Of a DNA stretch of 64,000 nt, positions 26,135 through 35,313 are shown in pieces. Below the pieces are notes generated by a model, which did not search any database, was not told the origin of the DNA, and was given only the letters and a program-made list of their open reading frames with translations. Position numbers and translations under genes: made by a program. The stretch is from Gammaproteobacteria bacterium (GTDB lineage Bacteria > Pseudomonadota > Gammaproteobacteria > Steroidobacterales > Woeseiaceae), in assembly GCA_022600955.1 (NCBI GenBank), contig JAHZJK010000011.1:1-64000 (forward strand), in the 5' to 3' direction. How positions within the stretch are numbered: position 1 is the stretch's first letter; each line of letters starts with the position of its first letter.

Positions 26135-27526
26135 ATGTCTAATACGACCGGGCCGCTGTTTGAAACAACGTATGTCGTTTCGAACGCGGCGCGCGAAGAG
26201 TTTGAACCCTGGTTGCGTGAACTGCAGACACGCGCAATGCGCGAAGCCGGCATTGAAGATGCGCGCGGCTTTGAATCAGAAAGTACGACAGACGGCGCCG
26301 CTCATATCACGTTCCGGTTTCGAGCAACCGACGACCTTGCAATGGACTCGTTGCTTGATGGTTATTTCGTCGAAATCGAAGGTGAAGTCGAAGACCTTTT
26401 TGGGGCAAACGTCGTAGCCACCAGTCGTGTGTTACGCGAAGACGCATCCCGACTAAAACCATCGGCCGAGAATTCAAATTGCCTGAATTGCGGTACCCGG
26501 CTTCGCGGTCAGTATTGCGGCAGTTGTGGGCAGCGCGCAAGGAACCGTCTCATCAGTCTTTGGGAACTGCTGAGTGAGGCATTTGGTGATTTGCTCGAGC
26601 TGGATTCACGACTCTGGCGAACGCTGATACCTCTGCTGGCTCGACCGGGCCAGCTAACGCGCGACTATCTTGAAGGCCGACGCGCGCGTTACATGCCGCC
26701 TTTCCGCAGCTACCTCGTACTCAGTGTGATTTTCTTCGTAGTGGCGTTCTTCGATCCACAGCGAGATCTGAGCATTTTTTTCGAGCCGCCGCCGGAACCC
26801 ACTGCTGAGGAAATCGCAGCCGCCGAACAAGATGCAACGGCAGCTGCTGCCGAAAAAGAACAGAAAATTGCTGAGGCCAAGGAGAAGCTTGCTGAACTCG
26901 ATGCCGAGGGGGTGTTTCCCGAAGCGCTGGTCGAAGAAATCGCTGACGACGATGACGAGTGGGAAATCAGGCTGGGCGGTGACGATGAGAACAGCCTTTT
27001 CGATGATTGTGAAAATGCCTCCATCAGCGATGAAGAGGATATGCCCGAGTGGCTCAGGAAACGCCTCACGGATGAACGCGTCCGGTCAATCTGCGAACGC
27101 AATAAGGCGCGCGGCGTAGAGAACTTTTCGGGTGCAATTGTCGACAATATTCCGATTGCCCTGATCGTGCTGTTGCCGCTCATGGCGCTGGTGCTAAAAC
27201 TGCTGTACCCGCTGTCGCGGCGCTATTTTGTTGAGCACTTGTTGTTCTTCATCCATTTTCACGCATTCTTTTTCCTCATACTGATTCTGCAAATCCTGTT
27301 TGCACGGATCGTTGGCTGGGTATCACTTGACGGTGCGATCAGTACGATAATCCTTGTTGCAACATCGTTTTACATTCCCGTGTATCTTTACAAGGCGATG
27401 CGGCATGTCTACGGACAGGGTCATTTAGTCACCCTGTTCAAATACCTGCTGCTAATGATTGCGTACCTGACCGGCGCAACCACTACAATGTTTGCAGCAT
27501 TCCTGATCGCCATAGTTTCTGCCTGA
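26135..27526 (+). CDS. DUF4286-DUF3667 fusion membrane protein
   Basis: 463 residues. Residues 1-100 look like DUF4286 (ETTYVVSNAAREEFEPWL, RFRATDDLAMDSLLDGYF), a small ferredoxin-like domain usually found alone. From about 112 follows DUF3667: a zinc-ribbon CLNCGTRLRGQYCGSCGQRA, then ARPGQLTRDYLEGRRARYMPPF and hydrophobic segments. A strongly acidic and coiled-coil linker occupies about 215-320, and four or so membrane helices finish the protein. It is 17 bases after fadE. The function of both families is unknown; the arrangement suggests a single membrane protein with two cytoplasmic modules. Confidence 0.8.
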   Translation: MSNTTGPLFETTYVVSNAAREEFEPWLRELQTRAMREAGIEDARGFESESTTDGAAHITFRFRATDDLAMDSLLDGYFVEIEGEVEDLFGANVVATSRVLREDASRLKPSAENSNCLNCGTRLRGQYCGSCGQRARNRLISLWELLSEAFGDLLELDSRLWRTLIPLLARPGQLTRDYLEGRRARYMPPFRSYLVLSVIFFVVAFFDPQRDLSIFFEPPPEPTAEEIAAAEQDATAAAAEKEQKIAEAKEKLAELDAEGVFPEALVEEIADDDDEWEIRLGGDDENSLFDDCENASISDEEDMPEWLRKRLTDERVRSICERNKARGVENFSGAIVDNIPIALIVLLPLMALVLKLLYPLSRRYFVEHLLFFIHFHAFFFLILILQILFARIVGWVSLDGAISTIILVATSFYIPVYLYKAMRHVYGQGHLVTLFKYLLLMIAYLTGATTTMFAAFLIAIVSA

Positions 27527-27546
27527 TTTCGCGAGAGCCCTACAAA

Positions 27547-28041
27547 ATGACAATACGAATCCTGATTTCCTGTGCCCTCTGTTCAATGCTGGTTGCCTGC
27601 AGCAAGGAGCCATCAAACCAGTCTGAGGCCAGCGCGGTCGAAGAGGTGGCAGCAGTCGCGCAGCCGGCAACCTCGGTATTACCGCGCACAGCCGCTACAA
27701 ACGGCGCCCGGGTATTTTTCATAACGCCTGAGGACGGCGCTACCCTGACAAACCCGATCAATATCGATTTCGGCATAGAAGGCATGAGCGTCGTCAAAGC
27801 CGGCGACAATGCGCCTGATTCCGGACATCACCACCTTTTGATTGATACGGATTTGCCCGATGTCAATCTGCCGATTCCAGCCGATGCCAATCATGTGCAC
27901 TTTGGTGACGGCAGCACCAGCACCGAGGTCACACTGGCTCCAGGTGAGCACACCCTGCAAATGTTGCTGGGTGATCATCTGCATATTCCGCATGATCCAC
28001 CAGTGGTGTCGGCGGTTATTACGGTCACGGTCGCTGAATAG
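27547..28041 (+). CDS. DUF4399 lipoprotein
   Basis: 164 residues. Lipoprotein signal with lipobox LVAC at about 16-19, a short acidic Ala-rich linker, then a DUF4399 domain: ARVFFITPEDGATLTNP and GHHHLLIDTDLPD with a His cluster, then HVHFGDGSTSTEVTLAPGEHTLQMLLGDHLHIPHDPPV. The many conserved histidines (HHH, HVH, HLHIPH) suggest metal binding, which is inferred. Twenty bases after the preceding gene, so probably in the same transcript. Function unestablished. Confidence 0.85.
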   Translation: MTIRILISCALCSMLVACSKEPSNQSEASAVEEVAAVAQPATSVLPRTAATNGARVFFITPEDGATLTNPINIDFGIEGMSVVKAGDNAPDSGHHHLLIDTDLPDVNLPIPADANHVHFGDGSTSTEVTLAPGEHTLQMLLGDHLHIPHDPPVVSAVITVTVAE

Positions 28042-28108
28042 CGGTAGAATAAGTGGTTGAGTGAAATGGCCGGGACCACTAAAATCGCCGAGCCAAGCAA
28101 ACGCAATG

Positions 28109-29593
28109 ATGAATCAAACTAACCACAAGAAATCTATCGGAATTAGCGGCCTCGCCGCCTATGTCCCACCGTACCGTGTATGGCTCGAGGATTGGTGCGA
28201 CTGGACAAATAATCAGTGGCCGAAGATCCGCGAAGTGGTTGGGCGCAGCTTTCGCGTTCGCGGACCGAATCACAGTGTTTATACGATGGCCGCAAACGCC
28301 GTTGTTCGCCTTATAGATCAATACGATATCGACCCTTCACGAGTAAAATTTCTGGGCCTGGGCACCGAATCGAGCACTGACAACTCGGCGGGCGCAATCA
28401 TTGTCAAGGGTATGGTTGATCGAGCCATGGAAAGCCGCGGCAAAGCGCCAATTTCGCGTAGCTGCGAAGTCCCCGAGTTCAAGCATGCCTGCCTCGGCGG
28501 CGTGTATGGCATGAAGGGTGCGATCCGGCATCTCGCCCTGGATGGTGCGGGAAGTCAGGCGATTGTCGTCTGTGCGGACATCGCAGAGTACGCACGCGGT
28601 AGCTCCGGTGAACCCACGCAGGGCGCCGGCGCAGTTGCGATGCTGCTGGAGGAAGACCCGAAGCTCGCAGTCGTCGATCTGATCGGCTCCGGGTCCGCGT
28701 CTGACTATCGAATCATGGATTTTCGCAAGCCTATGCTGCGCTTCTGCGGTCAGGATCGTTCCGAGACGCATCAGGTGCAGGATTTCCCGGTATTCAATGG
28801 CAAGTATTCAACCACCTGCTACATCGACGAAACGCTGCATGCCCTGCACGACATGTATGAAAAGCGCGCGCTTGAGCCAACCAGCTACCTGCGCTCGCTT
28901 CGAACCTTGTTCCTGCACAGGCCGTATCGCCGCATGCCGGAGACCGGCTGGGCGGTATCGTATTTGTTCGCACTCGGCCAGGGCAGCTCCGAAGATCGAG
29001 CGGAACTCGCTGCATATTGCTACGAAGCCGGTGTCGACGTCGATGCCGTGCTCGAAGAAATGATCAGCAAGCCGGAAGTCGCGCAGCTCGCCGAACCAGA
29101 AAGGCTGCATTTTGAGGCTTACCCGTTGACGATGGCAGCCTTGCGGGCATTCCGGTCTTCGCGTCATTACCGCCTGGAGATCCTCGACAAGTTGCGGCTT
29201 GGCAGCGACACAATGCTCGATCTCGGCAACTTGTATACGGCCGCATTGCCAGCCTGGATGGCGGCTGGCTTTGAACAGGCGCTCGAAGAAGGCTCTCTGC
29301 AAGCTGGCGAAGAGATCCTGACACTTGGCTACGGCAGTGGCGATGCCGCAGAGGTTATTCCGTTCTTCATGGTCGACGGCTGGCAGGATGCAGCTGCCAA
29401 GATTAACTTTGCTGGCGCTATGAATCTCTCGCTTGACCTGACCCAACAGCAGTATGAGTCTCTACACGATGGACGATCCGTGGTTGGCCTCGACTACGTC
29501 GCACGTAACGAATTCGTCATTGACCGCGTTGGCGGTCACGAAGAACGACACTTCTCCGACATGGGGATCGAGTACTACCGCTATATTGCGTAG
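28109..29593 (+). CDS. hydroxymethylglutaryl-CoA synthase family protein
   Basis: Condenses acetyl-CoA and acetoacetyl-CoA to HMG-CoA, first committed mevalonate step. 494 residues from ATG 28109 (an adjacent ATG at 28106 and an upstream start are alternatives). Thiolase-fold features: GISGLAAYVPPYRV at the start, ESSTDNSAG, then EFKHACLGGVYGMKGAIRHLA with the predicted acyl-accepting Cys in HACLGG, and a GSGDAAEVIPFF segment near the C terminus. It is longer than typical bacterial HMGS (about 390-460) and lies convergent to the mevalonate operon, overlapping idi by 13 bases. Given the neighbours, HMGS is the best call; a ketoacyl synthase III-like role is less likely. Confidence 0.85.
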   Translation: MNQTNHKKSIGISGLAAYVPPYRVWLEDWCDWTNNQWPKIREVVGRSFRVRGPNHSVYTMAANAVVRLIDQYDIDPSRVKFLGLGTESSTDNSAGAIIVKGMVDRAMESRGKAPISRSCEVPEFKHACLGGVYGMKGAIRHLALDGAGSQAIVVCADIAEYARGSSGEPTQGAGAVAMLLEEDPKLAVVDLIGSGSASDYRIMDFRKPMLRFCGQDRSETHQVQDFPVFNGKYSTTCYIDETLHALHDMYEKRALEPTSYLRSLRTLFLHRPYRRMPETGWAVSYLFALGQGSSEDRAELAAYCYEAGVDVDAVLEEMISKPEVAQLAEPERLHFEAYPLTMAALRAFRSSRHYRLEILDKLRLGSDTMLDLGNLYTAALPAWMAAGFEQALEEGSLQAGEEILTLGYGSGDAAEVIPFFMVDGWQDAAAKINFAGAMNLSLDLTQQQYESLHDGRSVVGLDYVARNEFVIDRVGGHEERHFSDMGIEYYRYIA

Positions 29594-30150
29594 CGCTCAA
29601 GCTGCTCACTGTATAGTTCCTGCAGGGACTGCCACTCCTGCTTGAACCAGGGTGTAAAACTCTCCGGCCGCCTGGCAAGCTCATCGTTTAGCTGCTCCAC
29701 GCTCACGTAGCGTATCGCATCGATTTCACTTTCATTGGCCCTGACGTGACCGCTGACTCGACCCAGGTAGACGTGGCAAAGTTCATTCTCCGACCCGGCA
29801 TCACCAAATTCAGCTGTGTAGCAAAACTGATAGACATGTTCGACCGCCGTGCTGATATTGAGCTCATCGCCAAGTCGTCGCCGGGTGGCAACTGCCATAG
29901 TCTCGTCGCGGCGCGGGTGACTACAGCAACTGTTTGACCAATAGCCGGGCCACAGGCGCTTCAACGCACTTCGTTGTTGTAGTAGCAGCTGGCCATCGGC
30001 GTTAAACAGGAACAACGAAAACGCGCGATGCAGGACTCCCGCACCATCGTGACAATGCGCCTTGGACGCGTAACCCAGCTCATTGTCGTCCTCGTCAACC
30101 AGGATCAATTCTTCACCCTCGTAGGAAACGATGCGATGCTGGTTATTCAT
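29581..30150 (-). CDS. idi: isopentenyl-diphosphate delta-isomerase, type 1
   Basis: Interconverts IPP and DMAPP. 189 residues of the Nudix-fold type 1 family: FSLFLFNADGQLLLQQRS, then WPGYWSNSCCSHPRRDE with the catalytic Cys, a Nudix-like ATRRRLGDELNI and the catalytic Glu region GSENELCHVYLG. Cytoplasmic, Mg/Zn-dependent. It is last in the mevalonate operon and overlaps the HMGR-MVK stop by eight bases (ATGAATAA). A type 1 Idi is what is needed when isoprenoids come only from mevalonate-derived IPP. Confidence 0.95.
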   Translation of the reverse strand: MNNQHRIVSYEGEELILVDEDDNELGYASKAHCHDGAGVLHRAFSLFLFNADGQLLLQQRSALKRLWPGYWSNSCCSHPRRDETMAVATRRRLGDELNISTAVEHVYQFCYTAEFGDAGSENELCHVYLGRVSGHVRANESEIDAIRYVSVEQLNDELARRPESFTPWFKQEWQSLQELYSEQLERYAI

Positions 30151-32374
30151 TGCAATGCTCCGTGCCTACAGCAACGTCGAGTGTCTGGTAGCCGGCCTGC
30201 CGCAATGCCGTTCGAACCTGTTCTTCGTTTCCCGGGCACAAAGCGACAATCGACCCTCCACCGCCGGCACCGGTTAGCTTTGCGCCGACCGCACCTGCGT
30301 TTCGCGCGATCGCAATCATGCGCTCGAGATCCGGCGTGGATACTTCGATCGCATTCAACAATCCCTGGCAAACGTTCATGAGTCGGCCCAGCGATTCGTA
30401 ATCTGACCGCTGCAACAACTTGGCACCTTGCTGACTCATGGAATCGATCTGATCAAAAATTTGCTCGTAGTGCGATGTGCTTTCGTCGTAGCGCTCCCTG
30501 ACTCCTGCAACGAGCTCTCGTGTAAGGCCGACTTCGCCGCTAATTGCGACCACGACAGGCGGCGGCTCCGCCACCGCAAGTGCCGTCGAGCGCAGCCCGT
30601 CAGAACTGCGAAACAACGTCGGCTGTCCGTAGCATGCCAGCGTGTTATCTATTCCCGAGGGCGTTCCGTGGAACAGCTTCTCGCATTCATAGGCGATGCC
30701 GTTAACCCGGGCATCGTCTGCTTTTACGTCGGCGCACAGTGCAATCGCGCGGGTTAGCGCAACCGCAATCGCCGCCGAAGAACCCAGTCCAACACCCCGC
30801 GGTAAGTGCGATCGCACATCGATTGCGAAATTATAGTCAGCAACTCCAAGCGCATCGCGAATAATGTTGATGGCACCGTGCAAACCGTCACTGCGGTTCG
30901 CGTCGATGGAAAGATTGATATCCCAATCGGCAACCCGCAACGTGCTGGGCGAGTCGCTTTTGCTCACGGTCGCTGACACAGCATTTTCGATTGGCAATGC
31001 CAGAGCGTGGCGCCCGTAAACGACCGCGTGCTCGCCAAACAGGATAACTTTCCCCGCCGCTGCCGCCGTACTCGCTAGCGCGTCTGTCGACGGGCCCTGC
31101 AGGTCACACAAAATCTCCCTGGCTTTCCAGGCCTTGACCTCGCCACTCTCCACCAAACGCTCTACGACCTCATCAAGTCTGTGGCCGGGAACACCGGCAT
31201 TTGCGGCAACGCTACGCGCGTGCATGCGCATGTGACCAGCCTGAATTCCCGTTGTCGCCAGAGCTTTCAATGCCGCGAAGTTTTGTGCCAGTCCGACAAC
31301 AGCCATGAGCTCGGCTAACTCCTTTGCCGATGTCACGGCAGCAATAGCTAATCCCATTGCAGCCGCAGGATTGGATTTGAGTGTGCCGCCGACCGTGCCA
31401 ACTTTCAGCGGTATATCAATGCGCCCGGCAAGATCACCGTTTTCCGCAACTGACCAGTCTGTCAGCGCCGCATAGTGGCCATTTCTCGCGGCGTAAGCAT
31501 GAGCACCGGCTTCAATTGCGCGCCAGTCATTGCCAGTTGCAATTGCGACAGCATCGATACCGTTCATGATGCCCTTGTTGTGCGTCGCCGCACGATACGG
31601 ATCGGCGAGCGCCAAATCATTTGCCAGCACGATCGAATCACGTACTGCCGCGCCGGATCGGTTGCCGTCTCGCAGCAGCTCACTGGGGAAGCGCACTGTT
31701 GCGGTGACGACCGAACGGTCGGCCAGGTTAGAAAGAATCCGGAGCGCGACATGACCACCGCAGAGTTCCTCGATCCGTGGCGCGATTGCCTCGCAAATCG
31801 TATTCACTGCATTTGCTCCCATGGCATCGCACGTGTCGACCAGCACATGGACCACAACTGAGCACGCGCCTGAAGGCAACTGTATCGAGCGATCCTCTAT
31901 AGACCGTACGCCCCCACCTCGCTCCGCGAGCCGCGGATGTACGGCATCCGCTAATTGAATCAGCTCTTCCCGTGACGCCTGGATCGCCGCCAATGCCGCA
32001 TCCCTGTCTGGACAATCGCTGATGTAAATCTGGCCCGCGAGCAACGACTCTTCGAGTTTTGCCTGGAAACCGCCGCCTTCGCGCGCCAGCCCGGCTGCAC
32101 TACTCAATGCGGCAACTATCGATGGCTCTTCAACCACAAGTGGCAGCAGGCAATCACGGCCATTGACAGTGAAGTTTGGCGCTATGGCGAATGGCAGCGC
32201 GAAAACGCCGACAACATTCTCGATCATCTTGTCGGCAGCAGAGATTGACAGAACCTGCCGGCCACGCAGCAGCGCAGCAGCCTGAGCTGGCGCGAGCCAC
32301 CCCAGGCGTTCCAGTTCAGCGATTCGCTCGCTAACGCCGAGCTTATAGAGCCCCGCTATTCTTGAGTCACTCAA
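30143..32374 (-). CDS. HMG-CoA reductase (class II) fused to mevalonate kinase
   Basis: 743 residues carrying two successive pathway enzymes. Residues 1-425 are class II HMG-CoA reductase: SDSRIAGLYKLGVSERI, ENVVGVFALPFAIAPNFTVNG with the catalytic Glu, DAMGANAVNT, NKGIMNGIDAVAIATGND, and GHMRMHARSVA with the catalytic His. After a short Ala-rich linker, residues 440-743 are a GHMP-type mevalonate kinase: GKVILFGEHAVVYGRHALAL, PRGVGLGSSAAIAVAL, and GAVGAKLTGAGGGGS. No stop or frameshift interrupts the join. The TTG at 32374 is chosen as start because class II HMGRs begin at this SDSR motif, AGGGAAGG is suitably upstream, and TTGAGTGA overlaps the PMK stop. A longer in-frame start (32449) runs inside PMK. 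Confidence 0.93.
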   Translation of the reverse strand: MSDSRIAGLYKLGVSERIAELERLGWLAPAQAAALLRGRQVLSISAADKMIENVVGVFALPFAIAPNFTVNGRDCLLPLVVEEPSIVAALSSAAGLAREGGGFQAKLEESLLAGQIYISDCPDRDAALAAIQASREELIQLADAVHPRLAERGGGVRSIEDRSIQLPSGACSVVVHVLVDTCDAMGANAVNTICEAIAPRIEELCGGHVALRILSNLADRSVVTATVRFPSELLRDGNRSGAAVRDSIVLANDLALADPYRAATHNKGIMNGIDAVAIATGNDWRAIEAGAHAYAARNGHYAALTDWSVAENGDLAGRIDIPLKVGTVGGTLKSNPAAAMGLAIAAVTSAKELAELMAVVGLAQNFAALKALATTGIQAGHMRMHARSVAANAGVPGHRLDEVVERLVESGEVKAWKAREILCDLQGPSTDALASTAAAAGKVILFGEHAVVYGRHALALPIENAVSATVSKSDSPSTLRVADWDINLSIDANRSDGLHGAINIIRDALGVADYNFAIDVRSHLPRGVGLGSSAAIAVALTRAIALCADVKADDARVNGIAYECEKLFHGTPSGIDNTLACYGQPTLFRSSDGLRSTALAVAEPPPVVVAISGEVGLTRELVAGVRERYDESTSHYEQIFDQIDSMSQQGAKLLQRSDYESLGRLMNVCQGLLNAIEVSTPDLERMIAIARNAGAVGAKLTGAGGGGSIVALCPGNEEQVRTALRQAGYQTLDVAVGTEHCNE

Positions 32375-33338
32375 GGCGCACACCTTCCCTGTCCAGCGCG
32401 GCATCCAGTATGGAGTAGTTTGCCGCATTGGCGGCAACGAACTCATCAATTGCGGCCATATCCGTGCCCAAAACTATGCCGACGTCTCCGCCACCAGCGC
32501 CACAAGGCTTGTAGACGAGCTCTGTGCCGACTGCTTTTTCAACGAGCTCTTCGTGGCCCGCAGCAAAAACACCGAGATCATGATCGGCACTAAATGCTCG
32601 CAGCTGTTCGATGTAGTCAGCGTATTGCGCGATGACTGCATCCGCATCAGCCTCCCGCCATGTGGCTGCCAGCGTTTCCGCTGCAGCAACCAGACGAACT
32701 CTGGACGGCTGCCGCGTACTCGCATTCAGCAGGCCGAGCTGGTCACGCGTACTGGCGGGTTGGCCACTCCAGAGCAGCCTGAAACAGAGATTCTCTGGCC
32801 ATTGCAACGCAACCGCACTACTCCCTTCGCGCCGGTATTCGAGCAAGCCTCCATTCAGGCTGCAGGCAATATCAACGCCGCTACCTACTCCACCTTGCCA
32901 ATTCGTGTGTGCACGGTGTGCGACGGAGGAAACATCTGTCGACTCACGAAGGGCTGCAGACAAAGCGACTACGAGCGCCGCACTGGAGCCAAGGCCGGTC
33001 TTTTCTCCTGTTGTGGCGGACAAAAACGCTCGGCTATCGAGTACCAGCTCGCGCGCGTCCTTTAGTTCTGGTGCGGCCGCATGCCAGACGGCGTCGACGA
33101 GGGAAAACCCGCTGCCACCCGAACGCCAGTGCAAGCCATCCTCACTAATTGTGAATTCGCTCGCCGACTGGTTGTAGCCTGGCGCTGTAACTCGAAATGT
33201 CGAAGCGTCTCGCACCGCGACTGTAACAACGACACGGCGTGTCACCGCCATTGCGACCGCCGGCGCACCATCAAGTACGGCGTACTCGCCACTCAACACG
33301 ACTTTGCCCGGTGCCGTAACAACAAACTCGTTTGTCAT
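32367..33338 (-). CDS. phosphomevalonate kinase (GHMP family)
   Basis: 323 residues from ATG 33338, overlapping the mvaD stop by four bases (ATGA). GHMP motifs are PGKVVLSGEYAVLDGAPAVAMAV at 8-30, KTGLGSSAALVVALSAAL, and KPCGAGGGDVGIVLG near residue 283. It phosphorylates 5-phosphomevalonate to the diphosphate. Identification as PMK rests on the VLSGEYAVLDGAPA and GAGGGD motifs plus position; sequence alone would also allow another small-molecule GHMP kinase. An upstream in-frame extension to 33605 lies wholly within mvaD and is rejected. Confidence 0.88.
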   Translation of the reverse strand: MTNEFVVTAPGKVVLSGEYAVLDGAPAVAMAVTRRVVVTVAVRDASTFRVTAPGYNQSASEFTISEDGLHWRSGGSGFSLVDAVWHAAAPELKDARELVLDSRAFLSATTGEKTGLGSSAALVVALSAALRESTDVSSVAHRAHTNWQGGVGSGVDIACSLNGGLLEYRREGSSAVALQWPENLCFRLLWSGQPASTRDQLGLLNASTRQPSRVRLVAAAETLAATWREADADAVIAQYADYIEQLRAFSADHDLGVFAAGHEELVEKAVGTELVYKPCGAGGGDVGIVLGTDMAAIDEFVAANAANYSILDAALDREGVRLE

Positions 33339-34297
33339 CGCTGTTCCACGCGACGCGCGCCGTCGCCAAGTCCGGTGACCATAAGCTGTTTGACACCTTC
33401 GGTTGACTCGAGTGCCGACGTCACTGCTGCAGTGTCCTCCGGCAGGCAAACCGCTTTTACTTGCGGACCGGCGTCTATTGTAAAGAACACGCCGCATCCG
33501 TCGGCCTGCAGCGCACGCACCATTTGCATGCAGCGCATCGTAGCCGAGTTCCAGTACACCATCGGTGGTCGGGAAGCCCACATTACTGAATGCATTTTCA
33601 GACAATTGTGTTCGGACACCATAGCGAGCGCGCCAAAATCACGTGCGCTGATTGCCTCGCGCGCCGTAGCGAGATCAACACCCTGCTTGTCGATCCAGCT
33701 GTCGTAGAACGGCGAGGTTTTTCGCGATATTTCCATCGCCTCGGTGGATCCTGTGGGCTTTGGAGCGGTTTCGGTGATGGCTACAACCACTTGTAGTGGC
33801 CAGTCTCGCGCGTCGCAGAGCGACCTAACATCGATGTTGCTGGCGTCGTTTTGGAGCTCAACGAAACCACCGAACAAGGATCGCGCTGCGGAACCCGAGG
33901 CCCGTCCGGCCATGCGTGCCAGCTGTTGGCGCGGAAGCTCCAGCTCAGCCGCAGCCGTCGCGGCGACCGTCACCGCTGCGAAAGCGGACGCCGACGATGC
34001 CAGACCTGCGGCGATAGGAAAATTGCTGCTACTGTCAACCAGCACAGCAGCACGCTCACTGCCCAGTACGTTGTCCAGGCATGCGCTGATGCGCGGCAGA
34101 AGCTGAGGGTTCTCTTCTCCATTCACCACCAGCGTATCTTTGGCTACAGAACTCTCGAGGTCCACCAGCATCGTCGTTTGCAGCTCCGCCAATGTGACCG
34201 ATATTGAGCCAACCGCGGGCAGATTTTGCTCGACATCGCGCTTGCCCCAATACTTGATCAGGGCGATATTCGGCTGTGCGATAGCGGTTGCTCGCAT
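33335..34297 (-). CDS. mvaD: diphosphomevalonate decarboxylase
   Basis: ATP-dependent decarboxylation of 5-diphosphomevalonate to IPP. 320 residues: AQPNIALIKYWGKRD at the N terminus, VGSISVTLAEL, FPIAAGLASSASAFAAV, GRASGSAARSLFGGFVE with the catalytic Arg/Asp neighbourhood, and a FTIDAGPQVKAV segment. These identify it over phosphomevalonate decarboxylase, although that alternative shares the fold. It is first in the operon mvaD, PMK, HMGR-MVK, idi. A TATAAT on the minus strand lies 43 bases upstream. Confidence 0.95.
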   Translation of the reverse strand: MRATAIAQPNIALIKYWGKRDVEQNLPAVGSISVTLAELQTTMLVDLESSVAKDTLVVNGEENPQLLPRISACLDNVLGSERAAVLVDSSSNFPIAAGLASSASAFAAVTVAATAAAELELPRQQLARMAGRASGSAARSLFGGFVELQNDASNIDVRSLCDARDWPLQVVVAITETAPKPTGSTEAMEISRKTSPFYDSWIDKQGVDLATAREAISARDFGALAMVSEHNCLKMHSVMWASRPPMVYWNSATMRCMQMVRALQADGCGVFFTIDAGPQVKAVCLPEDTAAVTSALESTEGVKQLMVTGLGDGARRVEQR

Positions 34298-34339
34298 GGG
34301 CCAGGTTCCTGCCGTTCCGGCACTATCAAAAGGACGCGA

Positions 34340-34345
34340 ATTATA
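34340..34345 (-). promoter_or_regulatory. candidate -10 of the mevalonate operon
   Basis: TATAAT on the minus strand, 42 bases before mvaD ATG. No clear -35 at 16-18 bases upstream, so an activator or a weak promoter is likely. Confidence 0.45.
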
Positions 34346-34418
34346 GCCCAGTGAGACGCGCGCACAGAGTCCCTTTTCGGTGTACGCTACACGGCCCGAT
34401 TTTTTGCGACTGAAGCGC

Positions 34419-35309
34419 GTGCAAGATACCTTCCAAGACCGAATCGCCGCCTACACTCACCGGGTCGAACGAAAACTCGATGAGGCTTTGCCGCTCGCGT
34501 CCACGCAGCCAGTTCGACTGCATGAGGCCATGCGCTACGCGGTCCAGGGCGGCGGTAAACGTGTCCGGCCATTGCTTGTCTATGCCACAGGTGAATGCCT
34601 CGGTCTCGACAACCGCATTCTCGATGCCCCGGCCGTCGCGATCGAGCTGATCCATGCGTTTTCCCTCGTGCATGACGATCTGCCGGCAATGGACGACGAC
34701 GACCTGAGGCGTGGCAAGCCGACAGTCCACAAGGCCTTCGACGAAGCGACCGCGATTCTGGCCGCAGATGCATTGCAGCCGCTGGCTTTTTCGGTATTGG
34801 CGAGTGTCGATGGCGTATCTGCCGCCGCACGTACTCGCATTGTGCAACTGGTTGCAGAAGCCAGCGGCTCGCTGGGGATGACAGGCGGACAGGCGATTGA
34901 TCTGGGCGCGGAAGGTCGCTCGCTCAGTGCCGCCGAGCTGGAGCACATGTACGCGTTGAAGACTGGCGCATTGATTCACGCATCTGTCGTTTCAGCATCC
35001 TTGTTGCAGGAGAACCTGCCGGCAAACGATGCGACAGCGCTCGATGCCTTTGCCCGAGCGATCGGTATCGCCTTTCAGATCAAGGACGATATCCTCGACA
35101 TCGAAGGAGACACCGACGTCATCGGAAAACCTGCGGGCTCCGACGTGGCGGCTAACAAGGCGACTTACCCGGCCTTGATCGGTGTCGCGGCGTCGAAGGC
35201 GCGTTGTGACGAACTTTTGGGTGGTGCGCTTGCAGAACTTGAACGCTTTGGCAATCGCGCTGCGTCTCTTGACTGGCTGGCTCGTTACATCGTTGAGCGC
35301 GGCCACTAG
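34419..35309 (+). CDS. ispA: (2E,6E)-farnesyl diphosphate synthase
   Basis: Condenses DMAPP with two IPP to FPP. 296 residues from GTG 34419, near the 299 of E. coli IspA; an upstream GTG (34380) would add 13 residues. GGGKRVRPLL, first aspartate-rich motif VHDDLPAMDDDDLRRG (about 85-100), and second motif IKDDILDIEGD (about 224-234) are present. The bulky residues before the first motif are typical of short-chain (C15) products. It is divergent from mvaD, which supplies IPP, and is four bases from dinB. Confidence 0.93.
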   Translation: MQDTFQDRIAAYTHRVERKLDEALPLASTQPVRLHEAMRYAVQGGGKRVRPLLVYATGECLGLDNRILDAPAVAIELIHAFSLVHDDLPAMDDDDLRRGKPTVHKAFDEATAILAADALQPLAFSVLASVDGVSAAARTRIVQLVAEASGSLGMTGGQAIDLGAEGRSLSAAELEHMYALKTGALIHASVVSASLLQENLPANDATALDAFARAIGIAFQIKDDILDIEGDTDVIGKPAGSDVAANKATYPALIGVAASKARCDELLGGALAELERFGNRAASLDWLARYIVERGH

Positions 35310-35313
35310 TACG

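Noticed and set aside
28808..29446. 212-residue minus-strand ORF within the HMG-CoA synthase gene
   Set aside because: Lies wholly antisense to conserved coding sequence, no ribosome-binding site and no recognisable family.
32367..33605. 412-residue version of phosphomevalonate kinase
   Set aside because: The first 89 residues are antisense-like, Arg/Cys-rich sequence inside mvaD; the conserved start at 33338 gives the usual ATGA overlap.
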